A DNA stretch of 8,391 nt from JAOUEE01 sp051011595 (lineage in GTDB: Bacteria; Actinomycetota; Acidimicrobiia; Acidimicrobiales; SHLQ01): positions 1 through 8,391 of the forward strand of contig JBPCTQ010000336.1 of assembly GCA_051011595.1 (NCBI GenBank), in the 5' to 3' direction. The notes beneath the pieces were generated by a model that was not told the origin of the DNA, did no database searches, and saw only the letters and a list, made by a program, of their open reading frames with translations. Position numbers and translations under genes: made by a program. Shown here piece after piece: positions 1 to 5,813 of this stretch (position 1 is the first letter of the stretch; the number at the start of each line of letters is the position of its first letter).

Positions 1-1
1 T

Positions 2-475
2 TGTACCGCACCGCTGTTCTTGATCCAGGTGGTGGGGTCGTTCACCCGCGAAGGGGTGGTGGGCGGACTGCTCACCTACCTGGCCTATGCCGTCGGCATG
101 GGGTCGGTCATCGTCTTCCTCACCATCGGCCTGGCCGTGGCCCGGGGCGGCATTGCCCGCAACATGCGGCGGGTGTTGCCGTACGTCAACCGGGTGTCGG
201 GCGCCTTGTTGGTACTGGCCGGCATCTACCTGGCCCTGTACGGCTGGTGGGAGGTGCGGGTCCTCCGTGATCCCATCAACACCCCCGAGAACCGGTTGCA
301 GAAGTGGTTCACCGACTTCCAGACCGACATCAGCAACTGGATCTCCGATGTGGGCCCGGGCCGCATCGGGCTCTTCCTGGTCGGCTCCATCGCCGTGGTG
401 GTGGTGAGCACCCAGATGTATCGCCGCAGCCGCGCCGTCGACGACGAGACCAAGGATCGGGTGTCGGCCGAGTAG
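2..475 (+). CDS. CcdA-family membrane thiol-disulfide transporter, C-terminal part (5' end outside window)
   Basis: The reading frame is open from base 2 and ends at TAG 473-475, leaving about 157 residues of a longer protein. The visible part begins with Cys-Thr-Ala-Pro-Leu-Phe, which fits the second conserved membrane cysteine of CcdA/DsbD-type proteins. Two hydrophobic helices follow (about residues 28-52 and 71-89). A polar, amphipathic stretch rich in Trp and Asp comes next, then one more hydrophobic helix (about 121-138) and a short charged tail. CcdA proteins pass electrons from cytoplasmic thioredoxin across the membrane to keep extracytoplasmic thiols reduced, usually for cytochrome c maturation. 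The extra loop and final helix go beyond the compact six-helix core. No cytochrome maturation partner is visible because the upstream side is cut off. The family call is fairly sure; the substrate is not. Confidence 0.72.
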   Translation, partial: CTAPLFLIQVVGSFTREGVVGGLLTYLAYAVGMGSVIVFLTIGLAVARGGIARNMRRVLPYVNRVSGALLVLAGIYLALYGWWEVRVLRDPINTPENRLQKWFTDFQTDISNWISDVGPGRIGLFLVGSIAVVVVSTQMYRRSRAVDDETKDRVSAE

Positions 476-484
476 GTTCCCGAC

Positions 485-1093
485 ATGCTCGCCGAGGTGC
501 TGGCCCGTCCTGATGTGACTGAGGAGGTCGAGCTCCGATCGTCGGTGGGCGTGATGGCAATCCACGGTGGTGGGCTGGAGCGGACGACCGATGTGGTGGC
601 CCGGGCCGTGGCCGATGCCACCGGCGGGTCGTACTACGGCGTGTTGTTCCCGGCCGACGCCAGCCTGGCCGACCATCCACCGTCCACCGCCTTCGACCCG
701 GCCGTGTCCCCGGCCCTCCAGTCGTTTCTCGGCCGCGTCGACACGGTGGTGTCGATCCATGGGTACGGCCGTCGGCACCTGCGGTATTCGGTGCTCCTCG
801 GCGGCCAGAACCGCGAGCTCGCCCACCACGTGGCGACGTCGGTTGGTCCCCGGCTGATCGACTACGACTTCGTGACCGATCTCGATCGCATTCCTCGTGC
901 GCTTCGTGGCATGCACCCGGACAATCCCGTGAACCTGCCCACCAACACCGGGGTGCAGATCGAATTGCCGCCGTCGGTTCGCTGGCACTGGGCCGGGCGA
1001 GGCTGGTCGGACACGCCCGGCGTCGGTCGGGCACCCCAGCTGAGCCGTTTGGTCGATGGCCTGAGCGACGCGCTCACCACCTGGAGTCCCTGA
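485..1093 (+). CDS. Poly-gamma-glutamate hydrolase family protein (DUF867-like zinc peptidase)
   Basis: This 202-residue protein has the signature of the PF05908 poly-gamma-glutamate hydrolase family. It shows a His-Gly-Gly-Gly-Leu-Glu motif (His27, Glu32), a second histidine in Ser-Ile-His-Gly-Tyr-Gly (His92), and a late Gly-Val-Gln-Ile-Glu-Leu-Pro block (Glu160). In characterised phage and Bacillus members, His/Glu/His bind zinc and a glutamate acts in catalysis of gamma-glutamyl bond cleavage. The ATG at 485 lies 9 bases after the stop of the CcdA-like gene with only a weak AGG upstream, so co-transcription is likely. There is no signal peptide, so the protein should be cytoplasmic. That is odd for an enzyme cutting an extracellular polymer and suggests another gamma-glutamyl or amide substrate. 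Family assignment is good; the true substrate is unknown. Confidence 0.78.
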   Translation: MLAEVLARPDVTEEVELRSSVGVMAIHGGGLERTTDVVARAVADATGGSYYGVLFPADASLADHPPSTAFDPAVSPALQSFLGRVDTVVSIHGYGRRHLRYSVLLGGQNRELAHHVATSVGPRLIDYDFVTDLDRIPRALRGMHPDNPVNLPTNTGVQIELPPSVRWHWAGRGWSDTPGVGRAPQLSRLVDGLSDALTTWSP

Positions 1094-1142
1094 CTCTCGG
1101 TTGGTGGGCACTCGCCACCGGGCCGGAGCGTCCTGGCCGGCG
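1094..1142. terminator. Convergent intergenic spacer with weak GC hairpins
   Basis: This 49-base gap separates two genes that run toward each other. It contains GGTGG (1103-1107) facing CCACC (1115-1119) across a 7-base loop, and GCCGG (1122-1126) facing CCGGC (1137-1141). Neither has a T-run. The position is where a bidirectional terminator would be expected, but 5-bp GC stems arise easily by chance in such DNA, so the call is tentative. Confidence 0.25.
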
Positions 1143-2705
1143 TCAGAGCAGGGGAGCGACGGCCGCGGCCAGAAGCGTGGTGAAGCTGGTTCGACCACTG
1201 GCCCCCAGATGGACGAGGTCGATGAAGTCCTCGTCGGGTGCCGCGCGGGAGAGGTCGAGCCACGCGGCGCCGGCGGCGTCGGCCTCGGTGGCCAGCCGGT
1301 CGAGCGCTTGGCGGTCCAGCTCGGCCGCGTCGGATCGGAGTGAGCGGAAGGTGTCGGGCACCGGCATGGCGACCACGATCACATTCGTACCGGCCTCGAT
1401 CAGCTCAGCCACAGCCCGTTCGAAGGCACCATGCTCTTCCTCGCACGGGCCCGTGGGGTCGGCCGAGAAGCCACCGCGCTGGGCGTCGGCGGCGTCCTGG
1501 TTGAAGGAGTCGCGGGTCACGTAGGTGCCTTGTTCCCAGGTGGGGTAGAGGGCGTCGAAGGCGAGGGTGAATCGGTTGGCCGGATAGGTGGGTGCCACTG
1601 CGGGCCCGAGGAGACGGTCGCCCTTCGCCGCCGACCCGACCGAAGCCACCCCGGAGAAGGCCGCGTCGGCGCGCGCCTGGATCCGTTCGGCGTCTTCGAG
1701 GGTGTCGGCCGGGCAGTAGTTGAACGGTCGGGAGGTGACGCCCCAGATCACCGTGTCGGGGGTGGCGGCGTCGCGGAGGTCGCCGGTGGCCCAGACGATC
1801 TGCTCCTCCAGGCTGGCTCCCACCAGACCGGTGTTGACCGTGGTCTGACCGATCTCGTCCTGGAGTTGTCCCGGATCGATGTCGAGGGCCACCACCGAGC
1901 TCCCGATGGTCACCACTTCGGGGGCTCCGACGAAAGCGGCCAGGGCCCGCACCCCGCGTAGATGACCCAGGTGGGCGGCACTGAACCACAGTTCGGAAGA
2001 ATCGATGCCGCTGCGGCGGGCGGTCAACACGTGGAAGACCTGGTCGTTGACGCCGGCCAGGATCGAGGCCGTCGCCTGGGCCACTCGGTCCGGGTCACCT
2101 TCGGGATAGGCCACGCCGGCCATCACCGACAGGGGGTCGAGGCCACTCATGGCGAGCTGGAACTCGTCGAGGGCGGAGGCGATGAGGAAGGACCGGAACG
2201 ACCACTCGGTGGGATCGTCACACGCCTGGTCGGACTCACCCATCATGACCAGGATCGACACGAGCTGTTCCTCGAGCTCGGCGGTGGGAAGGGTCTCGAT
2301 GGCGATCCGGATCTCGTTCCGATCGACCGGTGGGTCGCCGTCCGGCGGGGTGGACGAGGCGCAGCCGCTCTGCATCACCACGCGGTCCCGCAGCCCGGCG
2401 GCGAGCACGTCGGCCGACACCGACGAGAGGTAGGCACCAACATCGGCCGCCCGGTCGGTGGGCCCCGGTTCGGGCGTCGTGGTCTCGTCCTCGCAGAGCT
2501 CGTCGACCACACGAAAGCCGTATTCATCCACGCCCTCCTCCAACCGGCACCCGAAGGCGAGCTCGTCGGTCGTCGCCGACCCGGTGGGCGAGGTGACCGT
2601 GACGGCCGCACCCTTGCCTGAGCTGTTGGAGTCGGCACACGCCGAGGCGACGACGATGATGGCGAGCACGGCGGCCAGCGGCCACGCAACGCCATCTCGA
2701 TTCAC
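1143..2705 (-). CDS. SGNH/GDSL-fold hydrolase-like lipoprotein
   Basis: The protein has 520 residues from the chosen GTG at 2705. That start is preferred over an in-frame ATG at 2786 because a strong GGAGGT sits 6 bases upstream and it puts a signal sequence at the very N-terminus. A hydrophobic stretch (about residues 7-19) ends in Val-Ala-Ser-Ala-Cys, a lipobox placing the lipidated cysteine at residue 23. A Ser/Thr/Gly-rich linker and a mainly helical domain follow. The C-terminal half looks like an SGNH hydrolase: Gly-Ser-Ser at 268-270 (candidate nucleophile Ser269), an Asn-Thr-Gly-Leu-Val-Gly-Ala block near 290, and Asp496-x-x-His499 near the end. The end resembles the DltD/AlgX/AlgJ type. 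Six further cysteines (53, 71, 115, 162, 331, 421) could form three disulfides. It probably acts outside the membrane on acyl or ester groups. No partner acyltransferase is nearby, so the substrate is unknown. Confidence 0.72.
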   Translation of the reverse strand: MNRDGVAWPLAAVLAIIVVASACADSNSSGKGAAVTVTSPTGSATTDELAFGCRLEEGVDEYGFRVVDELCEDETTTPEPGPTDRAADVGAYLSSVSADVLAAGLRDRVVMQSGCASSTPPDGDPPVDRNEIRIAIETLPTAELEEQLVSILVMMGESDQACDDPTEWSFRSFLIASALDEFQLAMSGLDPLSVMAGVAYPEGDPDRVAQATASILAGVNDQVFHVLTARRSGIDSSELWFSAAHLGHLRGVRALAAFVGAPEVVTIGSSVVALDIDPGQLQDEIGQTTVNTGLVGASLEEQIVWATGDLRDAATPDTVIWGVTSRPFNYCPADTLEDAERIQARADAAFSGVASVGSAAKGDRLLGPAVAPTYPANRFTLAFDALYPTWEQGTYVTRDSFNQDAADAQRGGFSADPTGPCEEEHGAFERAVAELIEAGTNVIVVAMPVPDTFRSLRSDAAELDRQALDRLATEADAAGAAWLDLSRAAPDEDFIDLVHLGASGRTSFTTLLAAAVAPLL

Positions 2706-2711
2706 GTCGCC

Positions 2712-2717
2712 ACCTCC
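2712..2717 (-). promoter_or_regulatory. Strong ribosome binding site fixing the lipoprotein start
   Basis: On the minus strand the sequence reads GGAGGT, then 6 bases, then GTG at 2705. It is the clearest Shine-Dalgarno in the window. It decides the start codon, excluding a longer reading with 27 extra residues that would bury the lipoprotein signal. Confidence 0.8.
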
Positions 2718-2748
2718 CCGGCCGCTCGGGGGGCGGCTCCTGAACGCT

Positions 2749-2770
2749 GACCGGCCGACGACTGCCGGTC
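2749..2770. repeat. 7-bp inverted repeat in the lipoprotein leader/promoter region
   Basis: GACCGGC (2749-2755) faces GCCGGTC (2764-2770) across 8 bases. On the minus strand a TACTCT box (2781-2776) would start transcription near 2769, so the repeat would sit at or just after +1 of the lipoprotein gene. It could be an operator, a leader hairpin, or part of the end of the pdxH transcript. There is no T-run. No good -35 element accompanies the TACTCT box. Confidence 0.35.
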
Positions 2771-2790
2771 GCTCAAGAGTATCCATCCCG

Positions 2791-2831
2791 CCCTGACCTC
2801 GGCCTCATCGACGGCGTCAGCCCGGTCAGGG
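2791..2831 (-). terminator. 8-bp inverted repeat spanning the pdxH stop codon, possible terminator
   Basis: CCCTGACC (2791-2798) and GGTCAGGG (2824-2831) are perfect complements separated by 25 bases. The pdxH stop codon (2828-2826) lies inside the right arm. In the minus-strand transcript the stem would form exactly at the end of the reading frame. The loop is long and no T-run follows, so an intrinsic terminator is possible but unproven; mRNA end protection is an alternative. Confidence 0.33.
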
Positions 2832-3476
2832 AGCCAGTCGATCGAGCTGCCAGTGGTGACCGATCAGCCGGTACCGGACCCGATCGTGGAGCCGGCTGGG
2901 ACGGCCCTGCCAGAACTCGAATGTGTGGGGCGCCAGGCGATAGCCACCCCAGTGCGGTGGCCGGGGCACGTCGTCGGTGAAACGGCGGTCGGCTTCGTCC
3001 CACTGCTGCTCGAGGGCGGCTCGGCCGGTGAGGACTTCGGACTGCGCGGAGGCCCAGGCTCCCAGCTGGCTGCCCCGGGGACGGGTGGCGAAGTAACGAT
3101 CCGATTCGGCCGCGGACACCCGGGTCACCGCACCCCGCAGGCGGACCTGCCGATGGAGAGGCAACCAGGCGAAGGTGGCGGCGGCTCGGTCGTCGCCGGC
3201 CAGTTGGCGGCCCTTGGTGCTGTCGTAGTTGGTGTAGAAGACGAACCCGTCGGCATCGAAATCTCGCAGCAGCACCACCCGGGCGTCGGGAGCGCCGTCG
3301 TCATCGTTGGTGGACACGACCATGGCGTGAGGTTCCGCCAACTCGGCCGCCCACGCCTCGTCGAGCCATCGCCCGAACTGCGACACCGGGTTCGGATCGA
3401 CCTCGGCCACATCGAGGCCGGCCGTCTCGTAGTCGGTTCGCCGCCGGGACAGGTCGTCGTTCACGGCCGGTTCCAC
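2826..3476 (-). CDS. pdxH: Pyridoxine/pyridoxamine 5'-phosphate oxidase
   Basis: The predicted 216-residue protein matches PdxH along its whole length. PdxH is the FMN enzyme that oxidises pyridoxine or pyridoxamine 5'-phosphate to pyridoxal 5'-phosphate with O2. Landmarks are Arg-Val-Val-Leu-Leu-Arg (66-71), Phe-Tyr-Thr-Asn-Tyr-Asp-Ser-Thr-Lys-Gly (80-89) and Arg-Gln-Val-Arg-Leu-Arg-Gly (109-115) of the FMN site. They continue with Arg-Gly-Ser-Gln-Leu-Gly-Ala-Trp (134-141), Phe-Trp-Gln-Gly (188-191), Arg-Leu-His-Asp-Arg (195-199, the PLP-contacting Arg and His) and the family-typical Asp-Arg-Leu-Ala-Pro end. The start is uncertain. GTG at 3476 or GTG at 3464 both give normal length (216 or 212 residues), and neither has a convincing Shine-Dalgarno. 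An ATG at 3671 is open but would add 65 unusual residues and overlap the divergent MoaD-like gene, so I reject it. Confidence 0.93.
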   Translation of the reverse strand: MEPAVNDDLSRRRTDYETAGLDVAEVDPNPVSQFGRWLDEAWAAELAEPHAMVVSTNDDDGAPDARVVLLRDFDADGFVFYTNYDSTKGRQLAGDDRAAATFAWLPLHRQVRLRGAVTRVSAAESDRYFATRPRGSQLGAWASAQSEVLTGRAALEQQWDEADRRFTDDVPRPPHWGGYRLAPHTFEFWQGRPSRLHDRVRYRLIGHHWQLDRLAP

Positions 3477-3555
3477 GGTCGGGCCATCCGCGTGGTGCAC
3501 ATGAACGCAGTGAAGCGCGCCGGGGTCCACACCGTCCACCCGATGCCTCGGCTCG

Positions 3556-3570
3556 TACAATCGGTTCGTG
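3556..3570 (+). promoter_or_regulatory. TACAAT -10 box giving a leaderless start for the MoaD-like gene
   Basis: TACAAT (3556-3561) is followed by 6 bases and then the GTG start at 3568. With the usual -10 to +1 distance, transcription would begin on or next to the start codon, as in the leaderless mRNAs common in actinobacteria. No Shine-Dalgarno is present. The -35 region is weak, but GTCCAC is repeated at 3525-3530 and 3534-3539 in that position. Confidence 0.6.
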
Positions 3571-3804
3571 GCCACTCTCCGCCTCTTTGCATCGGTCCGG
3601 GTCGCGGCCGGCACCGGCCGGGCCCAGTTCGACGCGGCCACGGTCGGGGCGGTCATCGAGGCCGCGATCACCGAATACGGGCCCGCCTTCGCCGAGCAGG
3701 TGCAACAGTGTCGCGTCTGGCTCGACGGGGAGCCGGCCGAGTGGTCCGAACCGGTCAGTGCCGGTTCGGAGGTGGCGCTGTTGCCCCCGGTGTCCGGGGG
3801 CTGA
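3568..3804 (+). CDS. MoaD/ThiS-family small sulfur carrier protein
   Basis: This 78-residue beta-grasp protein starts Ala-Thr-Leu-Arg-Leu-Phe-Ala and ends Ala-Leu-Leu-Pro-Pro-Val-Ser-Gly-Gly. The terminal Gly-Gly is the functional end of MoaD/ThiS proteins: an E1-like MoeB/ThiF enzyme adenylates it and it then carries a thiocarboxylate. The Leu-Pro-Pro-Val-Ser-Gly-Gly ending favours MoaD, which gives sulfur to molybdopterin synthase together with MoaE. No moaE, moeB, thiG or other cofactor gene is in the window. It could therefore also serve another pathway, as CysO does in cysteine synthesis. It is divergent from pdxH (91 bases apart) and monocistronic in appearance, with a hairpin at its end. 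The GTG start is supported by the TACAAT box placed 6 bases before it and by family length. Confidence 0.85.
   Translation: MATLRLFASVRVAAGTGRAQFDAATVGAVIEAAITEYGPAFAEQVQQCRVWLDGEPAEWSEPVSAGSEVALLPPVSGG
3783..3801 (+). terminator. GC-only 8-bp hairpin at the 3' end of the MoaD-like gene
   Basis: GCCCCCGG (3783-3790), loop TGT, CCGGGGGC (3794-3801) form a perfect stem directly before the TGA at 3802. The stem is made from the codons for the last Pro-Pro-Val-Ser-Gly-Gly. No T-run follows, only GATTCT. Hairpins without a U-tract have been proposed as terminators in high-GC actinobacteria; the position fits, but folding inside coding sequence could be incidental. Confidence 0.42.
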
Positions 3805-3860
3805 GATTCTGCTCCGGACCTGGATTCTGGGCCGTGGAGGCCGACAGGAGCTTCACCTCC

Positions 3861-3882
3861 CGGTCACTCGTGACCGTAGGAT
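3861..3882 (+). promoter_or_regulatory. Promoter of the RsiG-like gene with a perfect 16-base palindrome
   Basis: A TAGGAT -10 candidate (3877-3882) is placed to start transcription near 3889, about 24 bases before the ATG. CGGTCAC-TC-GTGACCG (3861-3876) is a perfect inverted repeat of 7-base arms that directly abuts the -10 box, filling the spacer. A possible -35, TTCACC (3852-3857), lies 19 bases upstream of the -10. The two-base centre makes an RNA hairpin unlikely, so a dimeric regulator's operator is the natural reading. It does not fit the BldD-box spacing. Confidence 0.5.
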
Positions 3883-3912
3883 GTCCGAACGACACAACCG
3901 ACAGGACCGCGC

Positions 3913-4452
3913 ATGATCACTGACCTCGAACGGGTGACCGCTCCCGGCTACCTGGCTGCCCTCGACGAGCGCAGCATGGACGAGGTGCGGGCCATGCGGG
4001 CCGATTGCCAGGGCCTCGAGAACGGGTTGTCCTACGTCCGCCGGTTGGTGCAGGGACGCATCGACATCGTGGGCGGTGAGATGGCTCGCCGGCGCGAGGG
4101 CGATGGCGCCGGAACGGTGAGTGATCTGGTGACCCGGCTTCCCGAGCTGTTGGCGGACGGCTCGGTCAACGCCGGTACCAACGTGGCCCGGCCACCACAG
4201 TCGATGGACGGAAACCAGTCGGGCGAGGAGCTCGAGGAGCTGCTCAACGAGATCCTGCCGGCCTCGGCGCTGGGCACCTTGTCGGACCGCGACGAAGCGA
4301 GCCTGCGAACCCTGCTCGACGAGCTGCAGCGCTTCGAGCAAACCATCAGTGAGTCCCGCCGTACCCTCCACGGCCTCATCGACCACCTCCAGGCCGAGAT
4401 CACCCGTCGTTACACAACCGGCGAGGCGTCGGTCGATTCGTTGTTGGGCTGA
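3913..4452 (+). CDS. RsiG/AmfC-like predicted c-di-GMP-binding anti-sigma protein
   Basis: This 179-residue, largely helical protein has no signal peptide or membrane segment. The five-residue signature E-x3-S-x2-R-x3-Q-x3-D of Streptomyces RsiG is exact at Glu36, Ser40, Arg43, Gln47 and Asp51. A second copy lies near the C-terminus at Glu142, Ser146, Arg149, His153 and Asp157, with His replacing Gln. In RsiG these residues on two antiparallel coiled-coil helices hold a c-di-GMP dimer, and the loaded protein binds and silences the sigma factor WhiG. The 90-residue region between the motifs includes a polar Gly/Asn/Gln-rich linker (about 82-104). The ATG start has AGGA 6 bases upstream (3903-3906). 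No sigma factor, diguanylate cyclase or phosphodiesterase is nearby, so target and role are inferred only. The family call is strong; anti-sigma activity is likely but unproven here. Confidence 0.75.
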   Translation: MITDLERVTAPGYLAALDERSMDEVRAMRADCQGLENGLSYVRRLVQGRIDIVGGEMARRREGDGAGTVSDLVTRLPELLADGSVNAGTNVARPPQSMDGNQSGEELEELLNEILPASALGTLSDRDEASLRTLLDELQRFEQTISESRRTLHGLIDHLQAEITRRYTTGEASVDSLLG

Positions 4453-4469
4453 TCCGGGGCCGCAGTTGC

Positions 4470-4488
4470 CGTCACCCTGTTGGTGACG
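4470..4488 (+). terminator. 7-bp hairpin after the RsiG-like gene
   Basis: CGTCACC (4470-4476), loop CTGTT, GGTGACG (4482-4488) is a perfect stem that begins 18 bases after the TGA at 4450-4452. Position and loop size fit a terminator for the RsiG-like transcript. It lacks a T-run; TCGCCC follows. The remaining 106 bases to mshA hold no promoter I can define. Confidence 0.45.
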
Positions 4489-4594
4489 TCGCCCGACCCA
4501 CGGCGGGTCGATACGAACGAGGTCACGGCCCCAGTGGCGCGATCTGGCCCGTTTCGGCTGGAATGGCGGGCTTGTCACCGATGTTGGACCCACT

Positions 4595-5809
4595 GTGCGT
4601 CGACTAGCCGTTCTTTCCCTCCACACCTCACCGCTGAGCCAACCCGGCGAAGGCGACGCCGGCGGTATGAACGTCTATGTACGCGAGTTGGTGTCGTCGC
4701 TGGCCCAGGCCGGTGTCGACAGCACGGTCTATGTACGTCGGGCTCACGACGAGGTCGACGATCTGGTCGAGGTCGAGCCGGGATTTCGGGTGGTGCAGGT
4801 CCCGGCCGGTCCGACCGATCTGGCCAAAGACGAACTCCCGTCGATCCTCGATCAGTACACCAAATGGGTCCTCGACGATCTGGCCGGGTCACCGGTCGAT
4901 GCCATCCACGCCAACTACTGGCTCTCCGGGGTGGCCGGCCATCGCATCAAACACGAGCTCGACCTGCCCCTGGTCTCCACCTTTCACACCCTGGCCCGAG
5001 CCAAGGCCGAGACCGGTGAGGCCGAGCCGCAGCGTCGTATCGACGCCGAGATCGATGTCATCGGTTGTTCCGACGCCATCCTGGCCAACTCGCCGGCCGA
5101 AGAAGCCCAACTGATCCGGCTCTACGGCGCCGCTGCCGATCGCATCGAGGTGGTTCCCCCCGGCGTCGAGCATGCGTTCTTCTCACCCGGCGATCAGGCC
5201 GGCGCCCGGGCCGCGTTGGGACTCGCCCCCGGCCCGTTGTTGTTGTTCGTCGGCCGCATCCAGCCCCTCAAGGGGCTCGATGTTGCCGTCCGGGCGCTGT
5301 CGGCGCTCGATCGCGACAACGTCAACCTGTTGGTGGTGGGGGGTGCGTCCGGCTCAGCGGGCCAGGCCGAGGTCGCTCGGGTTCGAACCCTCATCTCCCA
5401 GCTCGATCTGGAACAACGGGTGCAATTCGTCGAGCCGCAGCCCCACCGGCTGTTGTCGACCTACTACCGGGCCGCCGATGCCCTGCTCGTGCCCAGCACG
5501 TCGGAGTCCTTCGGTCTGGTGGCGCTGGAGGCGGCCGCTTGTGGTCTGCCGGTCGTTGCCGCCGACGTCGGCGGACTGCGCACTCTGGTCGACGACGGCG
5601 TCACGGGCTACCTCATCGACGACCGCGATCCGGCCGCCTACGCGGCCTCGTTGTCTCGCATCCTCGACGACCCCATCCATGCGGCCGGACTGGGTGCATC
5701 GGGAGCCGAGATGGCTCGCCGCTACACCTGGTCGACCACGGCGGCACGCCTACGGCGGCTCTACGACGACCTCAGTGTGCGCACCCCTGTGGCCTGCCTG
5801 GCCGGCTGA
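4595..5809 (+). CDS. mshA: D-inositol-3-phosphate glycosyltransferase MshA
   Basis: This 404-residue GT4-family, GT-B-fold enzyme catalyses the first step of mycothiol synthesis, joining GlcNAc from UDP-GlcNAc to inositol phosphate. The N-terminal domain starts with Leu-Ser-Leu-His-Thr-Ser-Pro-Leu-Ser-Gln-Pro-Gly and Asp-Ala-Gly-Gly-Met-Asn-Val-Tyr (21-28), which is characteristic of MshA. Other landmarks are His-Ala-Asn-Tyr-Trp-Leu-Ser-Gly (105-112), Thr-Phe-His-Thr-Leu (129-133), the hinge Pro-Pro-Gly-Val-Glu (188-192) and the sugar-nucleotide domain Phe-Val-Gly-Arg-Ile-Gln-Pro-Leu-Lys-Gly (218-227). The donor-binding EX7E motif is Glu304/Glu312. GTG at 4595 is the only start that gives the family-typical N-terminus. 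It has no close Shine-Dalgarno (a GGCGGG ends 24 bases upstream). The ybjN-like gene follows after 4 bases, as in mycobacteria where mshA and a YbjN gene adjoin. Confidence 0.88.
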   Translation: MRRLAVLSLHTSPLSQPGEGDAGGMNVYVRELVSSLAQAGVDSTVYVRRAHDEVDDLVEVEPGFRVVQVPAGPTDLAKDELPSILDQYTKWVLDDLAGSPVDAIHANYWLSGVAGHRIKHELDLPLVSTFHTLARAKAETGEAEPQRRIDAEIDVIGCSDAILANSPAEEAQLIRLYGAAADRIEVVPPGVEHAFFSPGDQAGARAALGLAPGPLLLFVGRIQPLKGLDVAVRALSALDRDNVNLLVVGGASGSAGQAEVARVRTLISQLDLEQRVQFVEPQPHRLLSTYYRAADALLVPSTSESFGLVALEAAACGLPVVAADVGGLRTLVDDGVTGYLIDDRDPAAYAASLSRILDDPIHAAGLGASGAEMARRYTWSTTAARLRRLYDDLSVRTPVACLAG

Positions 5810-5813
5810 CTGG

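Noticed and set aside
3477..3671. Long reading of pdxH beginning at ATG 3671
   Set aside because: It would overlap the divergent MoaD-like gene and its promoter and add 65 residues unlike any PdxH N-terminus.
3805..3829. Direct repeat GATTCTG (3805-3811 and 3823-3829)
   Set aside because: Only seven bases and two copies, without relation to a promoter element; probably chance.
4572..4577. TTGTCA before mshA as a -35 box
   Set aside because: A -10 box at normal spacing would fall on or after the GTG start at 4595, and no TANNNT is present there.
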